Of a stretch of DNA of 64,000 nucleotides, positions 59,774-64,000 are shown in pieces. The number at the start of each line of letters is the position of its first letter. Position 1 is the stretch's first letter. This DNA comes from Glandiceps talaboti (Eukaryota > Hemichordata > Enteropneusta > Spengelidae): contig NC_135566.1 of NCBI RefSeq assembly GCF_964340395.1, forward strand, positions 22,416,635 through 22,480,634, given 5' to 3'. Both the position numbers and the translations under genes were made by a program. The notes under the pieces were generated by a model that saw only the letters and a list, made by a program, of their open reading frames with translations, was not told where the DNA came from and made no database searches.

Positions 59774-62700
59774 CAGGCAGGCAGACAGATGAATGCAGAC
59801 AGACACCTAGACAACACACCATGTATATACCACTTGAACTTCATTAGTTCAGTTGTGCTAACTAGAGACTGAAATCAACATCCCTACAAAAAATTCAAAA
59901 TATTCTTCCCAGTGGTTTTGGAATTTTAAGTTTCTTTAACTTTACGTCAACCACAGATAGGCAAACAGACAGAGAGATATATAGATGGACAAGACTTTTT
60001 ATCATGTCTTTAACAAGAATGAACCAGTCCTGTTTTAATCATAGAGTGTCTCTAAGCCCTGTCCCCATATGAATTGATTTAGAACTGAATCAAATTGAAC
60101 TGGTTTGAAGTCGGTTTACATGTACATCCAAACATTAAATGTTAGCGATGGATTTGAATTGATTCAGTTTGGTGTACTGTCCTGACATCTTTGGCAACAC
60201 CTTCACCACCTTGAAGTTGGTCATGTCATTTAAAAAGCTGGCACACAAGAAACATAATTCTTATTGTTTTAGTTTGTTTAGGAAATGGGAAAATGAACAA
60301 CCCAGCTGTTCTACTTGTATTGCGTCATCATTTGTATTTAAATACAAACTCAACTTGCGACCAAACTCATTCAAATTTTAAAACATTTTATCTCTGCTTT
60401 CAATGGGAATTCGTTTTATTCATACGTTTCCGTAATTTATATTGGCAATCAGGTAAATATGCATTGCACAATGATGGTAATAAGGATCGATGGCTTAAGT
60501 ATCATGTGAAAACATGTACAAATCTCTTCAGAATAACTATAAACCATTGCTGAATAATTATTTGAGACGATCAATCTTTTTCTTTTCACATCAATAAATG
60601 GATTTGATCAACATGAGTCAATTGATCGACATGTTGTGAATGACGAAATAAAAGTTTGTAATGAACCAAAAATATGCTATCTTTGGGATTTGAGAGTTCA
60701 CCTCAAATGCTTGACAGTGCATCAGTAATTTCTGGATTTTCATTCGTATTATGTATAAGTTTCATGATGTAGGGCCTACACCAACACAACATGCAATGTG
60801 GCCTAAGCTTAGAACATTTACGTTGATGGATTTTGACATCCTTTCCATATAAATTATATTAAAATCAATTGTGGTGAAAGCCATATCAAATGTGGACAGT
60901 ACGATCGAATGATTGGCTCTTCATTAACTTTCATTAACAAAAGTCACATGACATGCCATACACAGAGTTGTTTATCTCTCTGTTTGATGTGTCCAAAGAG
61001 TGAACCCGTCTTGTCACAACTATATCGGATGTTATAAACCTGAGAAATTGTAGGTGTATGTAAATAATTTTAGTAATGTAACAAGTAGAAAGTCATTCCT
61101 GGGTTGTGGGCTTAAACTTAACTTGATCAATGCGAGTTCATCAAATACTACTACTACGATCATTTCTGGTTATGACAACAACTACCAAATGGGAAAGAAG
61201 TCAGATTCATTTCAGAAACTTTTTGATCGGAAAAAAGACGTCTTTTTAGGTGTTGACGAATCCATAATAAAATAAGGTTTTTGTAGCATTCAAGTGGTGT
61301 TTTTTTGTCATTCATTTACGGTGCAACACGCCAGGCTCTGGCGATGCCATCTGATTAAAATCATGCTAGATAAAATATAAATAAATACTCCAGTTGTTTT
61401 CCAAAATGAAGGTGTCAGCATACAAAGTAACAAATAAACAAGTCATTGAAAATGACATAGACCCCGCTATGATTGGGTTTTAAGGAACTGGCAGTTTATG
61501 TTGTCATTTTCAAACCTGGTTAATGTTGTTTGGCCTCATATGGTTGTTTTTGATATCACTACTCTGTTCAAGCATGTCTGGGTTATGGCTTTGGACATGA
61601 AAACTGCGCCAACAAAATGGCTGCCAGGCAGCCATATTGGATTGTATCATGACGAAAATGGATATGCACATGTATGTCATAGAACACTGTGCTAATACCA
61701 ACTTTGAATGAGATCTGTTCACGCATGTCTGAGTTATGGCTTTGGACAGGGAAAATGGCTGCTAGGCGGCCATATTGGATTGTATCATAAAACAAATTGA
61801 CCTGCATATGTATGCCATAGTATGTTGCCCCTGCAAGTTTGAAAAAAATTGGTCCGGGCATCTCTAAGAAACAGCTGTGGACGGAAGGACGGACGGACGT
61901 ATGCACGGACAGACGGAACCCAATCCATAAGTGTCCGGACTTCGTCTGGCGGGGACTAACAAAGCATTACACTTGCAGAATTTTACCTCGAGGTTAAGAT
62001 TCAAGATTTAATGATTTCATGGCATCAATAAAATTTAAAACAATTAAACCTTTCATTTCTAGACCAAGTTAAAGCATTTTCTCACAAAAAATCATGCTTT
62101 TTTATCCAAAATGCACATCTCTGATGCAATCATATCCATTTGAACAATTTCCCCATCTACATGCCCCAACAAAATACCAAGGCAATCACCAAGGGCATTC
62201 CTACCAGTAGTACTGCATACATCACATACACTCCAGTAATAGTAAACTAGCAATGATTTTTTGTTGTGGACACTCTCCGTGTATTTTGACATGTTTAAGA
62301 CATCAAATCTAAAACCGAATGCTGAAGTATTTTCGAAACTAAACTAACACTCACTAGCAAAGGACCTCCCCTCTCTATCCTACCCGTGCGTCCATAGATG
62401 ACTACGAACATATTAACTTCCGTATGTGCACCGTCTCACATCCTCATTTTTTTTCAATATCATATCATGCAGCCTTGCAATAATAACTGACAAGAGGGAT
62501 AGCATAAACCCTGGGGTGGGTACTACTGGCCAGGTCTGGTAGGGGTGTGCGGCCAATTAATGCTGTCAACCCCAGACCCCATTTAAATAAAAAAATCAAT
62601 ACCATTTTAGACCATTTAAATGTTAGAAGACCCCCATTCATTGTAGACCAAAATACATAATCACCGATATGATAATGTCAACCATGTACCAGGGAATTTG

Positions 62701-63223
62701 CTGGAGAAAATTGCGAACTAGTCGACAATTTATTATGTGGTTCCTTCCACAAGTTCCAGTACCTCACTTTAGACCTAACAAAATCGAAAATTGTGTAAAG
62801 TGGACCCCATTTAGATTGAAAAACTTTTTTGTTTTGCATTGAAAGAGGACATTTTTTCGTCTGTGGTTTTCGATGGGGTAACTTTTTCTTCAAGTCAAAC
62901 GAAATATCGATTGAACTTTTGTGAAGCCATGATGACCTTGGTGAAACCACGAAGCCAATTGAGGACACACAATATTTTGTACGCACTAGCGACCTGTTAC
63001 TACACGTACGTGAGTGTATGGGATGGGTGGGCGAGGGCGGAAGTATGACAGTCATTAAAACCCTCCATTAAGCAGCTCAGTTTCCGTTTTGTAAGTTCAG
63101 AAACCCACTATACAAAACATTCACACTCACCTTTAGTTGTGATTTCGTGGCATATCCATTTCTTTCGTTGTCCAAAGAGTCAAATGCATGCCATAAAGCG
63201 TGGACATGGTCTTCTGTCGCCAT
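13648..63223 (-). CDS. SWAP70: SWAP70/DEF6-like protein, whole gene span (8 exons)
   Basis: Joining eight exons with GT-AG borders and compatible phases gives about 687 residues, against about 585 for human SWAP70 and 631 for DEF6. Order of parts: EF-hand-like N-terminal region (1-208), PH domain (about 209-305), coiled coil (about 320-560) and acidic tail (to 687). The family binds phosphoinositides, chiefly PIP3, through the PH domain, moves to membrane and F-actin, and acts on Rac-type GTPases. The exon 3/4 split inside PH and the PH start at residue 209-210 match human SWAP70 closely. The coiled coil is about 37 residues shorter than in human SWAP70 between PH and the RDEETVR motif, so one phase 0-0 exon could have been missed in intron 5. 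Whether it is called SWAP70 or DEF6 cannot be settled here; it may predate that split. Introns are huge and repeat-filled, and the carbonic anhydrase gene lies tail to tail with it. Confidence 0.92.
14269..15943 (-). other. SWAP70-like intron 7
   Basis: GT-AG intron of about 1.7 kb. The part 14300-14820 shows no recognisable element. From about 14826 to 15650 it holds composite repeat copy C, and 15640-15900 carries diverged pieces of the 10080-type repeat (TTTGTGCCAGGTTTGAAAT). Confidence 0.7.
14826..15650 (+). repeat. Composite interspersed repeat, copy C (3' truncated)
   Basis: The head is ATAGTGCCACTGGTGTTGTA and is followed by four core monomers (ATTTGGCTGTTGCTATGG ... TTGTTGCTAGG) and the TTTTGACCAAAA spacer. 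It lacks the microsatellite and the TTCAGTTGTGCTAA tail found in complete copies. Confidence 0.8.
15944..16142 (-). CDS. SWAP70: SWAP70-like exon 7 (coiled coil)
   Basis: The acceptor GGTTGTAG precedes one base completing the Arg codon begun in exon 6, then 66 codons, ending CAG|GTTAGT in phase 0. The peptide starts LLEEEMQKREELEKLKLEQE and continues as an almost uninterrupted Glu/Lys/Leu heptad pattern. It corresponds to the [20 protein letters not shown] region of human SWAP70. This coiled coil is used by the family for self-association and actin bundling. Confidence 0.93.
16515..17465 (+). repeat. Composite interspersed repeat, copy D (doubled tail)
   Basis: The head AATAGCACCAATGGTATTGT is followed by core monomers and the TTTGACCCAAATCACACA spacer. 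An (AC)n(AG)n tract (17078-17137) and a first tail (ACTGAACCTTATCAGTTCAA) come next. A second spacer, a second (AC)n(AG)n(ACAG)n tract (17305-17402) and a second tail end near 17465. The tail module is therefore duplicated. Confidence 0.8.
18776..19420 (-). pseudogene. 5'-truncated LINE reverse transcriptase C-terminal fragment
   Basis: A 160-codon open stretch (18890-19372) carries TKEEKDIGVIVDDKLSFSSH, then SIMGLIRRTY, then LYKGLVRPHLEYANQVWAPY and ENVQRRATKLIPG. This is the well-known thumb and C-terminal region of CR1/jockey-type LINE reverse transcriptases. A TAA at 18890-18892 interrupts it, but the same frame continues for about 35 residues (VHTRLDIRKFSF ... INQWNSLPNHVV) to a second TAA near 18782. 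The 5' part of the element is missing, so this is a dead insertion in intron 6, in the same orientation as the host gene. Confidence 0.88.
22965..23876. repeat. Region bracketed by CCAGGG/TTTTCCAGGG clusters
   Basis: Motifs such as TTTTCCAGGG and CCAGGGTTTTCCAGG are clustered at 22985-23085 and again at 23785-23870. The right cluster ends CCAGGACCGTGCGAACCCTG, which looks like a transposon terminus, but I cannot find a matching inverted left end. The 0.7 kb between the clusters has no recognisable coding sequence. It is probably an old non-autonomous element or two fragments. Confidence 0.4.
24339..24505 (-). CDS. SWAP70: SWAP70-like exon 6 (coiled coil)
   Basis: The acceptor GTTTTATAG precedes GCCAGG in phase 0. 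The exon encodes 55 codons plus two bases and ends GCAAG|GTAAGA (phase 2), which joins exon 7's first base to make Arg. The diagnostic segment is RLLEEERQAKRDEETVRALQ, almost superimposable on the ALEDERQARQDEETVRKLQ segment of human SWAP70. The rest is Ala/Glu-rich coiled coil (ARRLAEEKVAEEATLRQAEA). Confidence 0.95.
24570..24945. repeat. 47-bp tandem repeat, 8 units
   Basis: Eight head-to-tail units run over exactly 376 bp, with only a few substitutions. Each contains CAAACACTTCTGTGTTAC then AGCTAAAAC then ATGCAATCTACCCATAT. The array starts 64 bp from the exon 6 acceptor, inside intron 5. Confidence 0.95.
25207..26156 (+). mobile_element. ~950-bp inverted-repeat element (non-autonomous DNA transposon)
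   Basis: The left end is TCAGAGGTCGAAATA (25209-25223) and the right end reads TATTTCGACCCCTGA (26143-26157): a 15-bp inverted repeat with one mismatch. Related copies of the host repeat read CTATCCAACCCTGTTG with no insert. Here ACAAT precedes CAG on the left and ACAAC follows CTG on the right, a short imperfect target duplication. Both flanks also carry CTTGCCC/GGGCAAG motifs in inverted arrangement. A 108-codon + frame (25807-26133) inside is not recognised. The superfamily is unassigned; the CAGRGG start resembles hAT-type ends, but the target duplication does not fit hAT well. Confidence 0.65.
26619..27088. mobile_element. 470-bp MITE with ~120-bp inverted repeats and TA target duplication
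   Basis: The left end CAACAATGTTCGACCAACTA matches the reverse complement of the right end (AGTTGGTCGAACATTGTTG). The similarity extends roughly 120 bp inward, through TATCTCTTAGCCT, CAAGCTGTGCT and GTGTAATCTT. The element is flanked by TA on both sides (26617-26618 and 27089-27090). Removing it restores the composite repeat's usual CTGTTGTTATCTTTGTGAAATAC-type reading apart from single changes. A TA duplication and long inverted repeats point to a Tc1/mariner-like non-autonomous element. It has no coding capacity. Confidence 0.85.
27312..27447. repeat. 49-bp tandem repeat, 2.8 units
   Basis: Units starting ACTTAAACTGAGACGAAACG then GTCCCCTCTATGA begin at 27312, 27361 and 27410. The first two are identical. 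The third departs after CTCTATGA, into TGACGTCA. Confidence 0.92.
27450..29030 (-). pseudogene. LINE ORF2 fragment (endonuclease-RT linker) broken up by an internal array
   Basis: On the - strand the right part reads LNKLPRKYMWDEDAQQKY, then the FHKFLNCNFND stretch, then NHVTEQFRDILI. The left part continues ISAADGLKKIPNHKAKGKK and QPWFDKSC. These are the linker features between the endonuclease and reverse transcriptase domains of many LINE ORF2 proteins (a [RK][YF]xWD motif and a later PWFDKSC). Stops and frameshifts follow QPWFDKSC, and the 53-bp array splits the coding stretch. It is a dead fragment in the same orientation as the host gene. Confidence 0.7.
27768..28826. repeat. 53-bp tandem array, about 20 units, derived from LINE coding sequence
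   Basis: Units repeat with TTAAAATATCTCTAAATTGT then TCTGTTACATGG then TTTATATTCATATCATTG. Most differ by only one or two bases (mainly TTCATAT versus TTCGTAT); two copies lack CT. On the - strand each unit spells N[DH]...NHVTEQFRDILI, the same peptide that continues into LINE sequence at both array edges. Since 53 is not divisible by three, each unit is in a different frame, so the amplification is post-coding. Confidence 0.95.
29201..29548. repeat. 51-bp tandem array abutting the exon 5 donor
   Basis: Units begin at 29201, 29252, 29303, 29354, 29405, 29456 and 29507; the last is partial. Each reads CCT(C/A)CAGCCAATGAACA, TCTTTGTTATACTGGAACAT, AAATTGAACATTAT. The partial last unit ends AAATTGAATATTTA and the next base pairs are CCTCC, which is the end of exon 5. 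Because 51 is a multiple of three, both strands show open frames, but these are repeat shadows. Confidence 0.95.
29551..29729 (-). CDS. SWAP70: SWAP70-like exon 5 (end of PH, start of coiled coil)
   Basis: The acceptor CAAATTACAG precedes two bases completing the codon begun in exon 4 (Ala), then 59 codons, ending GAG|GTAAAT in phase 0. It encodes the last helix of the PH domain (AVEQVLESCE, after EWIM on exon 4) and then the basic/acidic start of the coiled coil (MKRREERIERRQRKSEEEKK ... QQELLEAEKE). This corresponds to the ARQRRKELRKKQLAEQ region of human SWAP70. Confidence 0.93.
29730..32722 (-). other. SWAP70-like intron 4
   Basis: A 3-kb GT-AG intron. 30030-30180 is a diverged copy of the TTTTGGTCAAAA...GAAATGAACCCA repeat also seen near 7100. 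A G-run lies at about 30420-30432, and an (AC)n tract with GTGCACGTGCGTGCAC at 32328-32420. Open frames at 30824-31097 and 31081-31398 cover moderately GC-richer sequence without any recognised motif. No exon was found. Confidence 0.65.
32723..32849 (-). CDS. SWAP70: SWAP70-like exon 4 (second half of the PH domain)
   Basis: This exon is too short to show as a long open frame. The acceptor TTTTTTCCACCAG precedes TCTCTACCAGAT in phase 0, and the donor ATTATGG|GTAAGT leaves phase 1. The peptide reads SLPDKGNNRNRVLIQTEE, then KYEICAPDPKSKQEWIM. Human SWAP70 has SLPDKDGKKCLFLVKC and FEISASDKKKKQEWI here, so the PH beta-strands and the start of the C-terminal helix with its invariant Trp are clear. 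The phases fit exons 3 and 5 exactly. The polypyrimidine tract of its acceptor touches a composite repeat. Confidence 0.93.
32856..35277 (+). repeat. Composite interspersed repeat, copy F (two heads, two tails)
   Basis: A first head (ATAGCACCAATGGCTTTGTA) begins only a few bases from the exon 4 acceptor and leads into core monomers to about 33310. A second head (CCGCCAATGGCGTTGTAGCA) at about 33327 leads into at least seven core monomers (to about 34180), then the TTTTGACCAAAA spacer. A pure (AC)n of about 90 bp (about 34706-34789) is followed by ACAG repeats and the tail (CTCAGTTCAGTTGTGCTAAC) near 34855. A second spacer, a short ACAG tract and a tail end near 35277. Confidence 0.85.
35395..36468. 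repeat. 37/43-bp minisatellite, left segment
   Basis: Units contain GTAGGTGTGTCTGTGGTAGG then AACTACACAATGTACAT (37 bp). A longer 43-bp form has an extra GTACAT. This part has about 28 units, is interrupted at 36464-36468 by a gypsy insertion and continues at 41520. The flank at 35380-35400 (CATCCTATCTAA) is unique. Confidence 0.97.
36469..36671 (-). repeat. 3' LTR of the gypsy element
   Basis: 203 bp, ends TG...CA. Read in element sense it holds a GC box (CTCCGCCCC), a CRE-like TGACATCA, a TATATTAG box-like stretch and AATAAA (complement at 36533-36538), which is the expected layout of an LTR promoter and poly(A) signal. Confidence 0.95.
36672..36682 (-). promoter_or_regulatory. Polypurine tract (plus-strand primer)
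   Basis: In element sense the bases AAGGAAGGGGA lie directly against the 3' LTR, as expected for the polypurine tract that primes second-strand synthesis. Confidence 0.85.
36826..36995. repeat. 33-bp tandem repeat, about 5 units, in the gypsy 3' untranslated part
   Basis: Units read AGTTCTAACAGTCCATTGAT then AAGAGTTCATGAA and lie between the end of the pol frame and the polypurine tract. The first unit is diverged and one contains GTACATGAA. A short + strand frame here is a shadow. Confidence 0.92.
37053..37322 (-). CDS. Gypsy Pol C-terminal tail, after an in-frame TAG
   Basis: This is the same frame as the upstream pol open stretch, separated from it only by TAG at 37323-37325. It encodes 89 residues to TAG at 37053. 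It begins SFYKKLDKST and ends with a basic RRSSRKRIPRKIFDL. Serine/arginine-rich tails after a VTRN-type motif are usual at the integrase C-terminus of related gypsy elements, so this belongs to Pol and not to a separate gene. Confidence 0.75.
   Translation of the reverse strand, partial: SFYKKLDKSTLRNYPSNDAYDNLYEYEPNMTSTPPSPIDIPKPDSINDNNKETVVNPESHSRPADDSTKSAPMLRRSSRKRIPRKIFDL
37323..39710 (-). CDS. pol: Gypsy Pol: reverse transcriptase, RNase H, integrase
   Basis: From the TGA at 39711 the same frame stays open for 795 codons. It starts with RDDIIERAQGPTPWVSPIVV (RT palm), then FSKIDLNQGYHQIPLH with the first catalytic Asp. NISDDIYIGG follows, with Ser-Asp-Asp where most elements have Tyr-x-Asp-Asp. 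RNase H is marked by LYVDGSPIGLGAVL, DREAFS and TDHKPLVPLF. Integrase shows the zinc module (HEAHLG ... CLPC), then the DDE core: MDFAH, KSDNGPPF and NGEVERF. A basic C-terminal region ends VTRN at the TAG. The first ATG in this stretch is at 39605, but Pol is clearly meant to be fused to Gag. ORFs on the opposite strand are shadows. Confidence 0.95.
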   Translation of the reverse strand, partial: RDDIIERAQGPTPWVSPIVVVPKPHKPDEIRICVDMRSVNKAIIRERHIIPTIDDVVSDLNGCTVFSKIDLNQGYHQIPLHPDSRHLTTFSTHTGLYRYKHLNFGLSCAAEIFQKIVSDAIRRIPRVKNISDDIYIGGIDQADHDKHLEQVFRRLHENRFTINLPKCIFRAPSMLFFGHIFSGKGISPDPKKVEALQNVAAPTNVTEVRSLLSSAAFCSRFIKDFALITRPLRLLTCDNAEWQWTEKEQSSFESLKLALSTKTTLGYFDPKKSTTLYVDGSPIGLGAVLTQKDETTGEVTPLYFASYPLTATESRYPQIDREAFSIYWSIKRFHLYLYGKEFTVITDHKPLVPLFNNPTSKPTARIERWLMDLQHYKFAVEYQPGKSNPADYASRHPVDSEFSDISEQYISYVAENAVPKAITLQEVETATTKDPTLQAVMSAIRSGQWHKATHNVSVSELSRYERVKQELTCTDTIVLKSNRIVVPTSLQDRTVNIAHEAHLGIVKMKALMREKVWFPCMDKMVETKIKSCLPCQIVTPSYTRKPLRMSVLPDNPFDEISMDFAHVEGETLLLIIDDYSRFPFVEPVTSTAARCVTPALNTLFATFGSPGTAKSDNGPPFNGEEFDRFASILGFKHRKVTPLWPRANGEVERFVKTLKKCIKASKAEGKNWRKELQIFLHNYCTMPHTTTGVPPATLFLKRIVRNKLPQVNDIDPVSEIVRKYDSLQKQKIKILADNKSTVKPTDIGPGDKVLVKRPFNKAKGSTAYEPIPMTVISKKGTMITAENDEHAVTRN
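39711..41120 (-). CDS. gag: Gypsy Gag and protease
   Basis: The first ATG in frame is at 41120 (the frame is open further upstream to 41216, but that start would be TTG). It encodes 469 residues. The first ~190 are a capsid-type Gag (PTRFEKYAKRLSNLFAAM ... FYTRLQLMARKCEF). Two zinc knuckles follow near residues 214-247: CGLCGGKYPHKREC has non-standard spacing, while CHKCDKINHFAKVC is a perfect CX2CX4HX4C. The aspartic protease has the DSGA active site near residue 319. The frame stops at TGA (39711-39713) and continues directly into reverse transcriptase in the same frame with no frameshift. Confidence 0.93.
   Translation of the reverse strand: MALSLPVFPEFDLRPRETAPTRFEKYAKRLSNLFAAMNVTQAERKKAMLLHYVGEETCDVFDTLTLPQPTEGTDVYKIAIKAFSNHLEPQKCIDHHVYMFRRELQKPEENVSEFYTRLQLMARKCEFDDVNIEIKRQIIQGTTSVRLRRKAIEQSLDLTNLLKTARAMETADDQTSEIEKQQSNVVSYKSTKYCNEHKTDKKPIPRYSNQNKQCGLCGGKYPHKRECPAKGKRCHKCDKINHFAKVCRGTQKNNTRPTSKHHARAVSNQNSPDPATPAETVEVNNNREYSFGGEVRESQTNKPIFKVNIHGTPISIMADSGASVNILNYRDYMSIKRRPQLTTSTTRVYPYMTENPLNLSGKFEAKVTSNHGSSTETFLVAKGTSTSILSWKTSQRLNLIKVINTVDNQQPDQTPETLDNFPSLTTGVGECKCEPVHIHVDETVKPIAQPHRRIPFHVRKQVEEKLDQL
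41297..41314 (-). promoter_or_regulatory. Candidate primer-binding site
   Basis: In element sense TGGCGACGAGGATGGGAT starts two bases after the 5' LTR. The TGG start (pairing with the CCA end of a tRNA) and the location fit a primer-binding site. I cannot name the tRNA from the sequence alone. Confidence 0.65.
41317..41519 (-). repeat. 5' LTR of the gypsy element
   Basis: 203 bp, identical to the 3' LTR except at 41415. The target duplication TACAT follows at 41520-41524 and resumes the minisatellite in register (TACATGTAGG). Confidence 0.95.
41520..57613. repeat. 37/43-bp minisatellite, main segment with higher-order repeats
   Basis: About 16.1 kb of units GTAGGTGTGTCTGTGGTAGG then AACTACACAATGTACAT, mixed with 43-bp units carrying an extra GTACAT. 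Sub-variants (GGAGTG/GGTGTG, CTATGG/CTGTGG, AGAAACTACATAATG/AGGAACTACACAATG) recur in blocks. Rare marker variants reveal two larger duplications, of 1,721 bp and about 8.18 kb. The right edge (57280-57613) is more diverged, with CAAATGTACATG units. Frames at 57223-57478 are shadows. Confidence 0.97.
57818..57964 (-). CDS. SWAP70: SWAP70-like exon 3 (first half of the PH domain)
   Basis: The acceptor TTTGTCATCAG precedes GGAATTATG in phase 0, and the donor GATTGAG|GTAAGA is also phase 0 (49 codons). The peptide reads GIMTKKGHRLASWKERWFIL then KHGCLSYFTNKDLREQKGVI. Human SWAP70 has [20 protein letters not shown] at the same place, so this is the start of the PH domain, including the basic beta1-beta2 loop that binds phosphoinositide head groups. 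It begins at residue 209, as in human. Confidence 0.96.
57965..58619 (-). other. SWAP70-like intron 2
   Basis: A 655-bp GT-AG intron and the only short intron upstream of the PH exons. I see no repeat or gene in it. Confidence 0.8.
58620..59150 (-). CDS. SWAP70: SWAP70-like exon 2 (N-terminal EF-hand-like region)
   Basis: The acceptor GCCTGTTTTACAG precedes GTTGTCACA, and the donor GTGAAAAAG|GTAAAT is phase 0 (177 codons, residues 32-208). Characteristic parts include SFEEFKRFIELELFSQG, MFSVCWMLCSKVPL (human: FNRMCWTLCVKKNL), DTYKLWRVFNRLAEPNDYPL (human: DAFKIWVIFNFLSEDKYPL) and EIYDEIINEVVKK (human: EVFNELILDVLKQ). In SWAP70/DEF6 this region precedes the PH domain and holds the degenerate EF-hand and the part bound by partners. 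Human SWAP70 spreads this segment over several exons, so the 531-bp exon suggests intron loss here or gain in vertebrates. Confidence 0.95.
59280..59865 (+). repeat. Composite interspersed repeat, copy G (short, no core monomers)
   Basis: The head CCACCAATGGCATTGTTGCA is followed directly by the spacer (AATTTTCCAACTAAACTCCA), an (AC)n run of about 90 bp (about 59680-59771), AGGC/ACAG repeats and the tail (CATTAGTTCAGTTGTGCTAA) ending near 59861. The GTTGCTAGG core monomers are absent. A duplicated block CACAAAACAAAGTGACATGC lies at 59485-59555. Confidence 0.75.
61490..61959 (+). mobile_element. Dispersed repeat with Helitron-like 3' end
   Basis: Two diverged ~160-bp internal units each contain CATGTCTGxGTTATGGCTTT and GGCxGCCATATTGGATTGTA. 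They are followed by a GGAC/ACGG-rich tract and then TCCGGACTTCGTCTGG (stem CCGGAC/GTCTGG, 61935-61949) and GGGGACTAA. A hairpin shortly before CTRR is the hallmark of Helitron 3' ends. The base after CTAA is C rather than T, and I see no TC start, so the assignment is tentative. No protein is encoded. Confidence 0.5.
63131..63223 (-). CDS. SWAP70: SWAP70-like exon 1 (start codon)
   Basis: ATG at 63223 has a good context (A at -3, G at +4). Thirty-one codons end AAG|GTGAGT in phase 0, matching exon 2. The peptide MATEDHVHALWHAFDSLDN then ERNGYATKSQLK aligns with human SWAP70 ([24 protein letters not shown]), the EF-hand-like N-terminus, which supports both the start and the exon border. Confidence 0.96.
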
Positions 63224-64000
63224 TTTTAACTTTTGGGGAAACCAACGTAAACACCCCTGTATTTGAAAGCGAGGCTGCGAATTTACTTAGTACTACACTT
63301 CCGGGTTCCCATGGCGTGATCAACACAGGCACTCGAATCAATTCGTATTATTTCAAAATAAAGAAGGTATAGTAAATAAGAAACTCTTGGCAATTATAAG
63401 ATTTGGGGTGTTTTAATTTAGATATGAGGAGAAGAATGGACAAGGTGTCTTTATTTAGTCACAGACAAGTGATTAAACATCTTCTGCGATTTAGTCAATA
63501 AAGTCAATAAAAGAGATGAAATTATGCAGTGATGAGAGAAAAGTAGCTGGGAAAGAAGAAAACAAGTTTTATATCACCACAGAAATCAATGAGTCAGTTG
63601 ATCAATATCACACACAAAATAAGTTTTATTAAACCACAAAAACTAACCAATCGATCAATCATTCCAACAAATAATAAATCAATCAATAAATCAATAAATT
63701 GTTTGATCGATCAGTCACATGCTCGCTGTAACTAGAGTATCAACTCACAAGTGACTGTGGGCTGTGGATCATACGAAAAACAAATGTATGTGTGCTAGAC
63801 TGAATATTCATCATGAATATTTCCTGGCGATCGTCTACTACTCGATCCTCATCCTTGTGTGGCAAATATTTAGGGACCGATCACTTTCTTTGGCCTGGGG
63901 AGATTGGTGTGGGGGGTCACCCTGTTTTTGAAATGTGGATGGGGGGGGGGGGTGACTATTGACTGTACACTGACTCCTCGCTAATATGTATCTTATATCT
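63224..64000. other. 5' flank of the SWAP70-like gene
   Basis: This should hold the 5' UTR and promoter, but no second gene is recognisable. AT-rich sequence with AATCAATCAATAAAT-type short repeats lies at 63640-63700, and a G-run at 63939-63950. A + strand frame at 63139-63372 is a shadow of exon 1 and its flank. Confidence 0.5.
63294..63306 (-). promoter_or_regulatory. ETS-type site upstream of the SWAP70-like start
   Basis: On the - strand the bases read ACCCGGAAGTGT, a consensus ETS/GABP motif (CCGGAAGT), about 75-80 bp upstream of the ATG. ETS sites close to starts are common in TATA-less animal promoters. No TATA box is evident. Function is inferred only from the motif and its position. 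Confidence 0.5.

Larger units (their letters stand above)
59151..63130 (-). other. SWAP70-like intron 1
   Basis: A 4-kb GT-AG intron. It contains composite repeat copy G (59280-59865), a dispersed repeat with a Helitron-like 3' end (about 61490-61959), and, at 62500-62900, sequence resembling a degraded dispersed repeat (GGGTACTACTGGCCAGGTCT and CAACCCCAGACCCCATTTAA). In 59870-61490 nothing is recognisable; a 73-codon + frame at 61054-61275 has no known motif. Confidence 0.65.

Noticed and set aside
61054-61275. 73-codon + frame in intron 1
   Set aside because: It has no motif, no splice partners and no Kozak context of note.
1-64000. tRNA, rRNA or other structured RNA genes
   Set aside because: No cloverleaf with B-box-like GGTTCGAATCC or rRNA core motifs was noticed by eye. 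A covariance-model search could overturn this.

Overview
This is animal nuclear DNA: split genes with GT-AG introns, LINE and Ty3/gypsy fragments, MITE-like elements and very large tandem arrays. AT-rich sequence, several LINE remnants and interspersed repeats ending in GGGGACTAA or in microsatellites suggest a marine invertebrate, perhaps a cephalochordate or hemichordate. The organism is an inference; nothing in the window fixes the species. No bacterial-type system, CRISPR array or operon is present.

Two cellular genes were recognised, arranged tail to tail. (1) On the + strand, the last two coding exons (5436-5596 and 6312-6434) of an alpha-carbonic anhydrase, with a poly(A) signal at 6765; its 5' exons lie left of the window. 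(2) On the - strand, a SWAP70/DEF6-like gene (13648-63223) rebuilt from eight phase-compatible exons: EF-hand-like N-terminal region, PH domain split over exons 3 and 4, long coiled coil, and acidic C-terminal tail (about 687 residues). About 97% of this 49.6-kb gene is intron. Intron 3 alone is about 25 kb.

Layout: 1-3383, an 18-bp minisatellite; 4005-5395, tetranucleotide arrays around a LINE 3' end; 5436-6790, the carbonic anhydrase end; 6790-13640, intergenic, with LINE debris, a Helitron-like 3' end and composite repeats; 13648-32849, exons 8 to 4, with introns holding composite repeats, a 470-bp TA-flanked inverted-repeat element, a 0.94-kb inverted-repeat element, and a LINE fragment in which a 53-bp piece of coding sequence has been amplified about 20 times; 32850-57817, intron 3, made of composite repeats and a roughly 17-kb minisatellite with a 37/43-bp unit (35395-57613) that is interrupted by a young Ty3/gypsy element (36469-41519, perfect 5-bp target duplication, LTRs differing at 1 of 203 bases); 57818-63223, exons 3 to 1; 63224-64000, the upstream side, with an ETS-type site.

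The most notable observations are structural. The intron-3 array carries nested higher-order duplications (1,721 bp and about 8.18 kb). A minisatellite has arisen from LINE coding sequence. Two repeats sit directly against splice sites of the SWAP70-like gene, at the exon 4 acceptor and the exon 5 donor. The gypsy element has one long frame broken only by two in-frame stop codons. I saw nothing that demands a new biochemical system.
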